Below, one piece after another: positions 46,085 to 54,885 of a stretch of DNA of 64,000 nucleotides. How positions within the stretch are numbered: position 1 is the stretch's first letter; the number at the start of each line of letters is the position of its first letter. The stretch lies in contig NZ_LT827021.1 in assembly GCF_900169505.1 (NCBI RefSeq), forward strand, positions 310,001 to 374,000. Reading direction: 5' to 3'. The DNA is from Arabiibacter massiliensis (GTDB lineage: Bacteria > Actinomycetota > Coriobacteriia > Coriobacteriales > Eggerthellaceae). Position numbers and translations under genes: made by a program. The notes below the pieces were generated by a model. It saw nothing but the letters and a program-made list of their open reading frames with translations. It made no database searches and was not told the DNA's origin.

Positions 46085-48049
46085 CTACGCTTTCGAGAGC
46101 GCGTCTTTCACGGCATCGATGATACCGCGGCTCGACATAGTAGCGCCGGTCACCACATCGACATCGGGGGAGTTGGCATCGATGATGGCCTGCGGAAGGG
46201 CCTCCAGCGCCGGGCCGCCGATGCCTGCCGTCTCGTGCTGCTCGACGAAGTCGATCTTCGTTATCTTGCCACCTTCCTTGGTTACCTTCAGGATCATCTG
46301 GCCGCCCATACCGGACGTGGAGGAGCCGATGTATTCGTTCGTGCCCGCTGAAACGGTGGACGGATCGGTGTCACGCTGCCCCGAGCCGCTTCCCTGGGTG
46401 AACTGGATGTCGGATGCCACATTTGTGGGCAGCGGCGGCAGCGGATCCTTGGGGGCGGCGGCATTGATGCCGGCCGCGCGACCGAAGATGAGGCATTCGG
46501 CCATGTTGCCTCCGCCGTTGTACTGGAACGAGGTAATGCCGCCGCACTCGCCTGCGCTGTAGAAATGAGGGATGGGCTCGCCATCGGTGCCCAGCACCTC
46601 TGCGTTTCCGTTGCGTCGCGGGCCGCCCTGGGTGTTGAGTATGGCCTGCACGATCTCGAATGCGTAATAGGGGCCGGCATCCGCGAAGGGGCGCATGGAC
46701 TCGGCCGTGCGGTTGAAATCGGGATCCACGCCGCTCTTCGCCGCGGCGTTGTATCCGGCGACGGTCTGCTGGAGCCGTCCCTCGGGCATGCCGAGCGACT
46801 TCTCCAACTCGGCGATGGTGTCGGCCTTTACCAAGGTGTCGCGCTTGTTGTCAGGGATGCCCTTCATGGAGTCGATGTACTCCAGCTGCGCCTGGTCGAA
46901 CACCACGTAGGTAGTGGCGGGGCGCTTCACCATGACCCATTCGCCGTTGAAGGGCATGTGCCCGTGGCGAGCGGTGGCGCTTTCAGTGAGATAGCGCTGC
47001 CCCTCTTCGCCCACCAGGATGATGCTGCCGATGCCCAAGTAGGGGTTGTTGATGCCTGCACGCAGATTGTGCTCGTTGGGCTGAGTGGGGAAGGACACGC
47101 CGCCCCAGGTGAAGCAGTTGCCCTCGTAGGCCTCCATGTGCCAGAAGTCGGCGCCTACCTCAGCGCCCAGCTTGATGCCGTCGCCGGTGTTGAAGAGCGT
47201 GCCGGAGACGGAGAACTTCGTAAGGCCCAGATACGACTCGGCCATGGCGGCGTTGTTCTCGAACCCGCCGAGGGCCAGCACCACGCCGTTCAGCGCCCGT
47301 ATGTTCACGGTCTTGCCTTCATGCTCTATCTCGACGCCGATGACGGCTTTGCTCACCGGGTCTTGGAACAGATGGGTTGCCGGGGCGGTGAACCAGACGT
47401 CTATCTGATCGGAGAGGCTCATGACCTTCGTGCGGTAGGCGTTCCATAGGTGCGCATACCCCTGCTCTTCGCGCGATACGGTGAGAAGGTCGAGCTTGTC
47501 GCCGCCCTCGATCTCCGGATACTCGGGGATGAAGTTCGCGATCAAGGGTAGCAGCTTGCATTCGTCGGTCTTCCAGCTGAGGAAGTTCTCCTCGGGTATG
47601 TCAAAGTCGTCGATGAGCATCCGCTTCGTCTCGGTGAGGCCCTGGCAGTATGTCTCGGCCACATCTTCTGGGAAGTCGTGGCCGGCGGCCAGGCCGTTGA
47701 AGTACTTCTTCATGGCCTCCTTGTCGTCTGAATACTGGATGAACTGGCCGCAGTAGCGGGTGTTGCCGCCCTCGTTGCCAAGCGGGGCCTTGTCCACCAG
47801 CAGGACTTTCGCTCCCTCTTTAGCCGCGTAACGCGCCGAAGCCGCACCCGCTGCGCCGAAGCCGAGCACCACGACGTCGTACTCGCCGTCCCAGGCGATG
47901 GTGTCGGCGAATGTGGGGCCGTCTCCTGCGGCAGTGCCGCCCGAGCCGCCGCCCTGGGGCGCGCATCCAGCAAGCGCTCCCAGGCCTGCCATCGATACCG
48001 CTCCCAATGCCGACCCCTTCAGGAAATCCCTTCGCGTGAACTCTCCCAT
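46085..48049 (-). CDS. Tat-exported FAD/FMN flavoprotein reductase (fumarate reductase-like)
   Basis: Probable terminal reductase for an organic electron acceptor outside the membrane. The 654-aa protein starts with a twin-arginine signal FTRRDFLKGSALG and a lipobox-like LAGC29. The FAD-binding domain has VVVLGFGAAGAASA (about 59-72), LALGGFENN and GECGGITSFQYNGGGNMAECLIFGR. A C-terminal FMN-binding domain (about 560-654) has DVVTGATMSS, where FMN is attached to Thr by ApbE in known proteins. Eggerthellaceae encode many such paralogues with different substrates; the substrate here is unknown. AGGAGGG precedes the ATG at 48049. It is divergent from a LuxR regulator, the usual pairing. Confidence 0.9.
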   Translation of the reverse strand: MGEFTRRDFLKGSALGAVSMAGLGALAGCAPQGGGSGGTAAGDGPTFADTIAWDGEYDVVVLGFGAAGAASARYAAKEGAKVLLVDKAPLGNEGGNTRYCGQFIQYSDDKEAMKKYFNGLAAGHDFPEDVAETYCQGLTETKRMLIDDFDIPEENFLSWKTDECKLLPLIANFIPEYPEIEGGDKLDLLTVSREEQGYAHLWNAYRTKVMSLSDQIDVWFTAPATHLFQDPVSKAVIGVEIEHEGKTVNIRALNGVVLALGGFENNAAMAESYLGLTKFSVSGTLFNTGDGIKLGAEVGADFWHMEAYEGNCFTWGGVSFPTQPNEHNLRAGINNPYLGIGSIILVGEEGQRYLTESATARHGHMPFNGEWVMVKRPATTYVVFDQAQLEYIDSMKGIPDNKRDTLVKADTIAELEKSLGMPEGRLQQTVAGYNAAAKSGVDPDFNRTAESMRPFADAGPYYAFEIVQAILNTQGGPRRNGNAEVLGTDGEPIPHFYSAGECGGITSFQYNGGGNMAECLIFGRAAGINAAAPKDPLPPLPTNVASDIQFTQGSGSGQRDTDPSTVSAGTNEYIGSSTSGMGGQMILKVTKEGGKITKIDFVEQHETAGIGGPALEALPQAIIDANSPDVDVVTGATMSSRGIIDAVKDALSKA

Positions 48050-48151
48050 TCGAATCCCTCCTAGTGCTCGAATACCCGCGTTCCCTCGAGCCTTGGCATG
48101 AAGCCGAGGCTGCCACCAATCGCGGCTTGAGGTGCACCATAAGGCGAGCAC

Positions 48152-48230
48152 GGGGGTTAGCGGGATGGGTAATATGAATGTTTTAGCAGGTCAATTTGAT
48201 AACCTGGCCCGCTAACCCCCGCTAACCCAC
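48152..48230. promoter_or_regulatory. Operator-like repeats between the flavoprotein and LuxR genes
   Basis: GGGGGTTAGCGGG at 48152-48164 is the exact reverse complement of CCCGCTAACCCCC at 48208-48220. A third, direct copy CCCGCTAACCC follows at 48218-48228, sharing bases with the second. A TTGACC sits between them on the minus strand. This looks like a binding site for the divergent LuxR-type regulator (inference). Confidence 0.7.
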
Positions 48231-48311
48231 CATCGACTTCGATTTAGCACTAGCGCAGCGAAGCGTTATGTGGTTAATTACAGAGGTAATGCCAAGGGGA
48301 GGGGATCGCGT

Positions 48312-49751
48312 ATGGTTCATCCGGCATTGCCCCAAACGATCAGGGGGCTGCTCCTAGAAGTCGGGGGCCGATTCAGGGATATCAATTCAGCTAACCTGCT
48401 CATGGGGACGGCATGCAATTTCGCATTCGTCGGCTACGTGTTCTTTTCGCCGGCCATGACCCACACGACGGCTCTCATGGTGTCCTATACCGATGCCGCC
48501 TTCGTGGCGGGAGCTATGACATCTGCCATTCTCTTGCTTGTCCTGCGCGGGGGCCGTCCGGCGTGTATGCGGACGCCGTCGCTCTGGGTGACGAGCATAT
48601 GCGTTCTGGTGTCCCTGTTCTTCTATCTCGTGCTGGGTATGGCGAATACAAGGCCTCCTGCCGTGATGGACTGGGTGAGCGGCTTGCTGTTCGGTGTATA
48701 CCTGCCGTTGGTCACTACTTCATGGCTGCGGGTGCACGCCGCCTTTCCGGTGATCGTCATCGTGTGGAATGTGCTGCTTTCCGCGCTTTTCGGCTCGTTC
48801 GGCATGTGGCTCCTCTCAGGCATGGCCGACGTGCAGCGATTCGTCTCGATGGCGGTTCTGCTGTTCCTTGGAACCGGCACGCTGTCGCTGCGCATGAAGG
48901 CGTTTTCAGTGGTGGATGCCGAGCGCATCCCCGAAGAATCTTTGCCGCATAAAGGTGCCTTCGCCTATGTGTACGTGGCGATGTTCCTGTTCAGTGTGGC
49001 GTTTCAGGTTGGCATCGCCTTCGCGGAGCTAGAGGGCGGCCAGGCGTCGTTTGCGACGGGGGCGTTCTTCGCGCCGTTTCTGCTGGTGTGCGTGCTGTTG
49101 CTCACGTTGAAGAGCTTCACGGCGTTTTCGCTGCTGAACATCGCGGTGCCGGTGGTGGCAACCGCCACCATCACGGCATCGTTTCTGCGGGTGGATCCCG
49201 TTATCACGTTCGATCTGGCCGTGGTGGGGCTGTTCATGTTCCTGGTGTATGCGGTGGTGCTGCTGTGCGCGCAGACTCAAGGGGACGATCGGCGGGCCTG
49301 CCGTGCATTCCTGCTGCTTATGCTCGCATTCTCGTGCGGGTGCATCACGGCCCGCATCGGCGGCATCCTCTGTGCGCTTTCGGGAGAGGCGCACGCGAAC
49401 GACATCATGGTGCTGCTGTCTATACTCGCGGTCATCGGTGCGATGATCCTTTGCATCAAAAACGGTATCGTTCCGCGCAGGCTGGGCGAGCTGTTCCACT
49501 ACGGCGAGGATATGGACGAGCAGGCCGCGCTTCCCGTGCGCACGCTCGCTGAGATCGATCGCGTGTCGCAGGAGCGCAATCTGGGCGCGCGTGAGAAGGA
49601 GGTGCTCACGCTGCTTCTGCAGAAGCGCTCGGCCAGCGAGATAGCAGCCGAGCTGGTCATCGCCAACGGCACGGCGAAGTCGCACATCCGCCATGTGTAC
49701 CGGAAGCTGAACGTCCACAGCCGCCCCGAGCTGTTCGACCTGTTCGGGTGA
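48312..49751 (+). CDS. Multi-span membrane LuxR-type transcription regulator
   Basis: The 479-aa protein has about 12 hydrophobic helices (residues about 40-400) resembling a transporter fold, followed by a LuxR/GerE helix-turn-helix (about 415-479: LGAREKEVLTLLLQKRSASE, then NGTAKSHIRHVYRKLNVHSRPELF). This architecture is abundant in Eggerthella and relatives, usually next to a reductase gene, and is presumed to sense its substrate at the membrane. I chose the ATG at 48312 (GGGGAGGGG upstream); a GTG at 48270 is possible. Divergent from the flavoprotein. Confidence 0.9.
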   Translation: MVHPALPQTIRGLLLEVGGRFRDINSANLLMGTACNFAFVGYVFFSPAMTHTTALMVSYTDAAFVAGAMTSAILLLVLRGGRPACMRTPSLWVTSICVLVSLFFYLVLGMANTRPPAVMDWVSGLLFGVYLPLVTTSWLRVHAAFPVIVIVWNVLLSALFGSFGMWLLSGMADVQRFVSMAVLLFLGTGTLSLRMKAFSVVDAERIPEESLPHKGAFAYVYVAMFLFSVAFQVGIAFAELEGGQASFATGAFFAPFLLVCVLLLTLKSFTAFSLLNIAVPVVATATITASFLRVDPVITFDLAVVGLFMFLVYAVVLLCAQTQGDDRRACRAFLLLMLAFSCGCITARIGGILCALSGEAHANDIMVLLSILAVIGAMILCIKNGIVPRRLGELFHYGEDMDEQAALPVRTLAEIDRVSQERNLGAREKEVLTLLLQKRSASEIAAELVIANGTAKSHIRHVYRKLNVHSRPELFDLFG

Positions 49752-49780
49752 GATTCTGGATATAAGCGATTCCGCTAGCC

Positions 49781-50971
49781 CTACCGCTTCCGGACGGCTG
49801 CGCGCAGGGCTTCGCGCGGCACGTCCGGGCATGCCGCAAGCTCCTCAGCGCGCCGGCGCACGAACGCGGCGAGGCTCCGCAGGTAGCCCTCGGGGAAGGG
49901 CGCCTTGTCGCTGTTCGCGAACTCGAAGTCAGCCAGGCGCTCGAGCTGGGCCTTCTGCTCGGCTCCCATAAGGCGGCGCGCCTGCTCCTCGAACGTGACC
50001 TGCGGCCAGGACGGCAAGGCGAACCGCGCTTCGCGGGCGAGATCCCCGGCCTGGTCGAACGAGAGGTTGAACAGCAGCGAGCGTCCGTTGTCGAAGATGG
50101 GCGCGGTGCCCAGATACGTGCCCGTGCGACTGTCGCGCAGGATGCCGAAGTTCGTGAGGTGGCGGTCGGTGTTGCAGATGAGCGCGTCGAACACCATCAT
50201 CGACGCGTAGCGCTCGAACTGCTCGTCGTTCCAACCGAGGTACGTCCTGACGGCGCCCACATGCGACGTGTCCCCGAAGGCGAGCGCCTGGGGCACGTAG
50301 GAGGTCTCGGGCGTGCAGAAGCAGGCGCAAGTCGAGCATGCAGCCGTGTCCTCTCCGCTCCAACGCGCCAGGTCGTAGCGCACCGCGTCGAGCCCCATCG
50401 CCTGCGCGACTTGCGAAGCCAGGAACTCCACGCGCGCCTCGCCCACGCCGTTGCCCTCGTCGGTCGACCCTTTGTACAGACGGCGCGTGCCATCCGCTTC
50501 GATGCGCCAGGCCTTCCTCAGGTTGCCGTTCGTGGTGAGCTCGGGCGTGGAGGGCGTGAGGCCCTGCAGGTTGCTGACGACGCCCGTGTACGCCACAGCG
50601 GCGAGCACTTCGGAGAACCCGTTCTCGAACAGGTTGCACTCGGCGAAGGTGCCGCCGAAGCCCTCCGGCACGATCCAGTACGAGTCGTTGAGCGAAAGGC
50701 CCAAGCTCGCCGCGATGATGCCGCTGCGGTCGTTGGGGGAGAGGCCGAGCGAACGGCAGAGCTCGGTTGCGAAGCGCCGGTTCTGCGGAATGGCGCGGCT
50801 GGACAGCCAGCGCCACAGGCCCTCGTCGTCGAGCCGCATGCCGGCGGGCATGACGTCCGTCCGCGATTCGTCGAACTCGTGCAGCACAACGGGGTCGAAC
50901 TCGCCGAAGGAGAACCGCGCGAGCGTGGTGTCGAAGAGCCGGAGCTCGTATATGTCGGCGCTGCGTATCAT
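49781..50971 (-). CDS. Orphan HipA-like kinase domain protein
   Basis: The 396-aa protein has the HipA-type catalytic loop CNTDRHLTNFG (about residue 265-275) and the metal-binding DNGRS (about 294), and a KGS-containing nucleotide-binding segment (RRLYKGSTDEGNG near 170). HipA is a Ser/Thr kinase toxin that phosphorylates a tRNA synthetase. The usual HipB antitoxin and N-subdomain 1 are not present here, so it may be a stand-alone kinase rather than a toxin. A TATAAT box lies 6 nt before its ATG and there is no ribosome site, so it is probably leaderless. A CSTCACFC cysteine cluster near residue 212 is unusual. Confidence 0.72.
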   Translation of the reverse strand: MIRSADIYELRLFDTTLARFSFGEFDPVVLHEFDESRTDVMPAGMRLDDEGLWRWLSSRAIPQNRRFATELCRSLGLSPNDRSGIIAASLGLSLNDSYWIVPEGFGGTFAECNLFENGFSEVLAAVAYTGVVSNLQGLTPSTPELTTNGNLRKAWRIEADGTRRLYKGSTDEGNGVGEARVEFLASQVAQAMGLDAVRYDLARWSGEDTAACSTCACFCTPETSYVPQALAFGDTSHVGAVRTYLGWNDEQFERYASMMVFDALICNTDRHLTNFGILRDSRTGTYLGTAPIFDNGRSLLFNLSFDQAGDLAREARFALPSWPQVTFEEQARRLMGAEQKAQLERLADFEFANSDKAPFPEGYLRSLAAFVRRRAEELAACPDVPREALRAAVRKR

Positions 50972-50977
50972 AAGGGG

Positions 50978-50983
50978 ATTATA
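50978..50983 (-). promoter_or_regulatory. -10 box of the HipA-like gene, leaderless geometry
   Basis: TATAAT on the minus strand, then CCCCTT, then ATG. The 6-nt gap puts the transcript start at the start codon. Confidence 0.6.
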
Positions 50984-51363
50984 GCAGCGCCGTACGGCGA
51001 TGCAGGTTGAGGAGCGGCGGATCGCAAACGAGGCGACATCTTTTTCATCACGGAGAATGCGTCCCTCGCCTTCGCTTTTGGATGCGAGCAGCAGTCCTCA
51101 GCGTTTTCCCAGTTCGCGTAACTTCGGCGCACGCGCGGATCGCCGAGATCCTTTCACGACGGGGGTTTTCGTGTCAGGCAGCCCCGATTCGCGTGCAGTG
51201 GGAAGCGGTCGCCGGATTGCGCGTCAGAAGGGAGTCAGAACCTTCGTTCGCGGCAGAAATCGACGGGAAAGACGGTCGACGAACCGATGCCTTCTCGGGC
51301 CGATGCGGGGCTTCCAAATGATCATTCCGTCGATTTCTGCCACAGGCCGGGGTTTTCCGCGCA
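50984..51363. other. 380-bp region without a convincing gene
   Basis: No frame has a ribosome site, family motif or normal composition; the open frame 51000-51452 is Arg/Ser-rich and runs into the 3' end of pta. The one notable structure is a perfect 15-bp inverted repeat, GGCAGAAATCGACGG at 51252-51266 and its complement at 51327-51341, 60 bp apart. Confidence 0.6.
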
Positions 51364-51405
51364 CGGAGGCCGCTCCCTTCGCATGGGCGAGGAGAGCGGC
51401 CTCCG
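51364..51405 (-). terminator. Probable terminator after pta
   Basis: A 12-bp perfect stem (CGGAGGCCGCTC with GAGCGGCCTCCG) and an 18-nt loop, 10 bp past the pta stop. There is no strong T run, so it may be rho-assisted or an mRNA-end hairpin. Confidence 0.6.
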
Positions 51406-51414
51406 CTCGGTTCG

Positions 51415-52413
51415 CTACTCGGCTTTCTTCGCCTGGGCTTGGACGCAGGTGATGGCGATGACGCCCACGATGTCGTCGGCGGTGCAGCCGCGCGACAGGT
51501 CGTTCACGGGCGCGGCGATGCCCTGCGTCACCGGGCCGTACGCTTCGGCGCGGGCCAGGCGCTGCACCAGCTTGTAGCCGATGTTGCCGGCGTCGAGGTC
51601 GGGGAACACGAGCACGTTGGCACGTCCGGCCACCGGCGAGTCGGGCGCCTTGCTCGCGCCCACCTCGGGTACGATGGCGGCGTCGAGCTGCAGCTCGCCG
51701 TCCAGGTCGAGCTCGGGCGCGAGCTCGCGGGCGAGCGCGGTCGCCTCCACCACCTTGGCCGCGTCGGCGTTCTTCGCGGAGCCGTAGCTCGAATGCGACA
51801 GCAGCGCCACGGCGGGCTCGGTACCCATGAGCGTGCGCCAGGACTTCGCGGAGTTCACGGCGATGTGCGCGAGCTTCTCCGCGTCGGGCTGTACCTCCAG
51901 GCCGCAGTCGCTGAACAGGAACGTGCCCTCTTGGCCCAGGTCGCAATCGGGCACCACCATCACGAAGAACGAGCTGACCAGCTTCACGCCGGGCGCGGTC
52001 TTCAAAATCTGCAGGCAGGGGCGCAGCACGTCGCCCGTGGCGTGGCACGCGCCGGCCACCATGCCGTCGGCCAGGCCCTGCTTCACCATCATCACGCCGA
52101 AGTACAGCACATCGTCCATGAGCGCCTCGGCCTGCTCGGGCGTCATGCCCTTGTGGCGGCGCAGCTCGTAGAGGGCGGCTGCGAACCCGGCGCGCTCCTC
52201 GGCCGCGCGCACATCGACGATGCGGGCGCCGTCGAGCGCGTAGGGACTCGCCTCGATGGCCTCGGCGTCGCCCAGGATCACGAGGTCGGCCACGCCGTCG
52301 GCCAGGATGCGCTCGGCCGCGGCGAGCGTTCGCTCGTCATCGCCTTCGGGCAGCACGATGGTCTGCTTGTCCGCCTTCGCGCGGGCCAGCATGGAGTCGA
52401 GGAATGAGCTCAT
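51415..52413 (-). CDS. pta: Phosphate acetyltransferase
   Basis: Converts acetyl-CoA and phosphate to acetyl phosphate, the AckA substrate. The 332-aa short-form Pta has QTIVLPEGDDERTLAAAE, ADGMVAGACHATGDVLRP, SSFFVMVVPD, LSHSSYGSA, PDSPVAGRANVLVFPDLDAGN and GPVTQGIAAPVNDLSRGC, all typical. The ATG at 52413 follows GAAAGGACGGTGCC. The long frame beyond it is not coding. Monocistronic by appearance. Confidence 0.95.
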   Translation of the reverse strand: MSSFLDSMLARAKADKQTIVLPEGDDERTLAAAERILADGVADLVILGDAEAIEASPYALDGARIVDVRAAEERAGFAAALYELRRHKGMTPEQAEALMDDVLYFGVMMVKQGLADGMVAGACHATGDVLRPCLQILKTAPGVKLVSSFFVMVVPDCDLGQEGTFLFSDCGLEVQPDAEKLAHIAVNSAKSWRTLMGTEPAVALLSHSSYGSAKNADAAKVVEATALARELAPELDLDGELQLDAAIVPEVGASKAPDSPVAGRANVLVFPDLDAGNIGYKLVQRLARAEAYGPVTQGIAAPVNDLSRGCTADDIVGVIAITCVQAQAKKAE

Positions 52414-52623
52414 GGCACCGTCCTTTCGCAGCCGCGCGCCGCCGGGCGGGCGCGGTCTTATCCATTCTCGGAATTTGTCCGCTTCGTATGATAATCCACG
52501 CACCGCCTCCCCTTTTCGGTAAAATAGCCTCCGGTTCATTTGGCGGGGCGAAGGCGCCCCTTCCAAGGACGGTTCCTGCGGGTTCTCGCCCGCATGATTT
52601 CGAAAGACGAGGAAAGGTGCGCC

Positions 52624-53838
52624 ATGGGTGTGCGGTACTGCGACTTCAAGGATCTCGGCGGGGACGACTTCGACGCAGTGGTCGTCGGCAGCGGGTTCGC
52701 CGGCAGCGTGATGGCACGCGAGCTGGCCGAGCGCGGAGGCAAGCGCGTGCTCGTGATCGAGAAGCGCCCGCACGTCGGCGGCAACATGTACGACGAGCTC
52801 GACGAGGCCGGCGTGCTCGTGCACCGCTACGGGCCGCACATCTTCCACACCAACGACGAGCGCGCCTTCCGCTACGTGCGCCGCTTCACCGAATGGCGCG
52901 ACTACCAGCACGAGGTGCTGGCCGACTGGTACGGCACCTACCTGCCCGTGCCGTTCAACAAGAACTCGATGGAGATCGCCTTCGGCGAGGAGCGCGCAGG
53001 CCGCCTCACCCAGAAGCTCATCGACACGTTCGGCGACGAGCGCAAGGTGACCATCACCGAGCTGCGCGCCCAAGACGACCCGGAGCTCTCCGAGATCGCC
53101 GACTTCGTGTACAAGAACGTGTTCCTCTACTACACGCAGAAGCAGTGGGGCCTCACGCCCGAAGAGGTCGACCCCTCCGTCACGGCGCGCGTGCCCGTGT
53201 TCATCTCGCGCGACAACCGCTACTTCCAGGATGCCTTCCAGGGCATGCCGGCCGAGGGCTACACGCCGCTGTTCGAGCGCATGCTCGACCACGAGAACAT
53301 CCGCGTATGCCTGAGCACCGAGGCCGAGAGCGTGTTCGACCTCGAGTTCGCCAGCGACGACGAGAACGCGCCGCTATCCGCCATCAACATCAAGGACGAG
53401 CCCTTCGAGGGGCCCATCGTGTACACCGGGCCGCTCGACGAGCTGTTCCTGTCGCGCTTCGGCCGTCTGCCGTACCGCACCCTCGACTTCGTGTACGAGA
53501 CGCGCGACGCCGAGCACGTGCTGCCCTGCGGCACGGTGAACTTCACGGTGACCGAAGACTACACGCGCATCACGGAGTTCAAGCATCTCACGGGCCAGCA
53601 GTGCGCGAAGACCACCATCATGAAGGAGTACAGCCACGCCTACGAGAACCCGAAGGTGCAAACGCCGTACTACGCCATCATCAACGAGGAGAACGAGGCG
53701 CACTACGAGCGCTACCGCGCGCTGACGAAGTCGCTGCCGAACTTCCATCCGCTGGGACGTCTGGCCGAGTACCGCTACTACAACATGGACGTCATCATCG
53801 GCCGCGCCCTCGATTTGGCCGACCAGCTGGTGGGGTAG
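52624..53838 (+). CDS. glf: UDP-galactopyranose mutase
   Basis: FAD enzyme converting UDP-galactopyranose to UDP-galactofuranose for cell-surface glycans. The 404-aa protein has VVVGSGFAGSVMARELAE (22-29 core), VIEKRPHVGGNMYDE, HRYGPHIFHTND, the substrate-contacting arginines in VFISRDNRYFQDAFQGMPAEGYT and PYRTLDFVYE, and YYNMDVII near the C terminus. The ATG at 52624 has GAGGAAAGGTGCGCC upstream. The glycosyltransferase follows 11 bp later, so galactofuranose-containing polysaccharide synthesis is plausible. Confidence 0.94.
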   Translation: MGVRYCDFKDLGGDDFDAVVVGSGFAGSVMARELAERGGKRVLVIEKRPHVGGNMYDELDEAGVLVHRYGPHIFHTNDERAFRYVRRFTEWRDYQHEVLADWYGTYLPVPFNKNSMEIAFGEERAGRLTQKLIDTFGDERKVTITELRAQDDPELSEIADFVYKNVFLYYTQKQWGLTPEEVDPSVTARVPVFISRDNRYFQDAFQGMPAEGYTPLFERMLDHENIRVCLSTEAESVFDLEFASDDENAPLSAINIKDEPFEGPIVYTGPLDELFLSRFGRLPYRTLDFVYETRDAEHVLPCGTVNFTVTEDYTRITEFKHLTGQQCAKTTIMKEYSHAYENPKVQTPYYAIINEENEAHYERYRALTKSLPNFHPLGRLAEYRYYNMDVIIGRALDLADQLVG

Positions 53839-53849
53839 GGGGGATCGCC

Positions 53850-54872
53850 ATGAAGACCGTCAGCTTCGCCATACCGTGCTACAACTCGGCCGAGTATATG
53901 GACCACTGCATCGAGTCCATCCTCGCGTGCGGCGACGACATCGAGATCATCATCGTGGACGACGGCTCCACGAAGGACGACACGCCCGCCAAGGCCGACG
54001 CGTGGGCCGAGAAGCACCCCGGCATCATCAAGGCCGTGCACCAGGAGAACGGCGGCCACGGCCAGGCGGTGAACACGGGCCTCGCGAACGCGACCGGCCT
54101 GTACTTCAAGGTGGTGGACTCCGACGACTGGCTCGACGAGCGCGCCATGGCCGAGATCATGGCCTATCTGCGCCGCCAGACGGAAGCTTCCGCGCCCACC
54201 GACCTCGTCATCGGCAACTACGTGTACGAGAAGGTGTCCGAGGGCGCGCGCACCGTCATGCACTACCGCAACGTGTTCCCCGAGGGGCGCGAGTTCGGCT
54301 GGGACGAGGCGGGGCATTTCGGCCAGAGCCAGTACCTGCTCATGCACTCGGTCATTTATCGCACGCAGCTGCTCAAGGACATCGGCCTTCAGCTGCCCAA
54401 GCACACGTTCTACGTGGACAACATCTTCGTGTACGTGCCGCTGCCGCACGTGAAGACCATCTACTACCGCGACGTGGACATGTACCGCTACTTCATCGGC
54501 CGCGAGGACCAGAGCGTGAACGAGAACGTGATGATCGGCCGCATCGACCAGCAGCTGCGCGTGACGCGCCTCATGATCGACGCCGTGCGCCTGCCCGACG
54601 CCGTGCCCGAGAAGCGCCTGGAGCGCTACATGGAGAACTATCTGTCCATGATGATGTGCATCTGCTCCATCTTCCTGCGCATGATAGACACCGACGAGGC
54701 CGAGGACAAGCGCGAGGCCATCTGGGACTACCTCAAGGAGAAGAACCCGGACGTCTACCGCCGCATCCGCCGCAGCGTGCTGAACATGGGCACGAACCTG
54801 CCCACCCAGCTCGGCCGCAAGATAGGCATCACCGGCTACCGCATGGCCCAGAAGATCTTCAAGTTCAACTAA
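53850..54872 (+). CDS. Family 2 glycosyltransferase
   Basis: A GT-A fold enzyme (340 aa) adding a sugar to a surface glycan. It starts with VSFAIPCYNSAEYMDHCIES, then IIIVDDGSTKD (donor-binding Asp, 37-40), ENGGHGQAVNTGLANA, and the metal-binding KVVDSDDWLDE (about 88-95). It is soluble with an amphipathic, basic C terminus. It may use the UDP-galactofuranose made by Glf, but the donor is not established. Confidence 0.88.
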   Translation: MKTVSFAIPCYNSAEYMDHCIESILACGDDIEIIIVDDGSTKDDTPAKADAWAEKHPGIIKAVHQENGGHGQAVNTGLANATGLYFKVVDSDDWLDERAMAEIMAYLRRQTEASAPTDLVIGNYVYEKVSEGARTVMHYRNVFPEGREFGWDEAGHFGQSQYLLMHSVIYRTQLLKDIGLQLPKHTFYVDNIFVYVPLPHVKTIYYRDVDMYRYFIGREDQSVNENVMIGRIDQQLRVTRLMIDAVRLPDAVPEKRLERYMENYLSMMMCICSIFLRMIDTDEAEDKREAIWDYLKEKNPDVYRRIRRSVLNMGTNLPTQLGRKIGITGYRMAQKIFKFN

Positions 54873-54885
54873 GGCGCAGGCCGAC

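Noticed and set aside
51000..51452. 150-aa Arg/Ser-rich frame between the HipA-like gene and pta
   Set aside because: Overlaps the pta 3' end antisense, no ribosome site and no recognisable domain.
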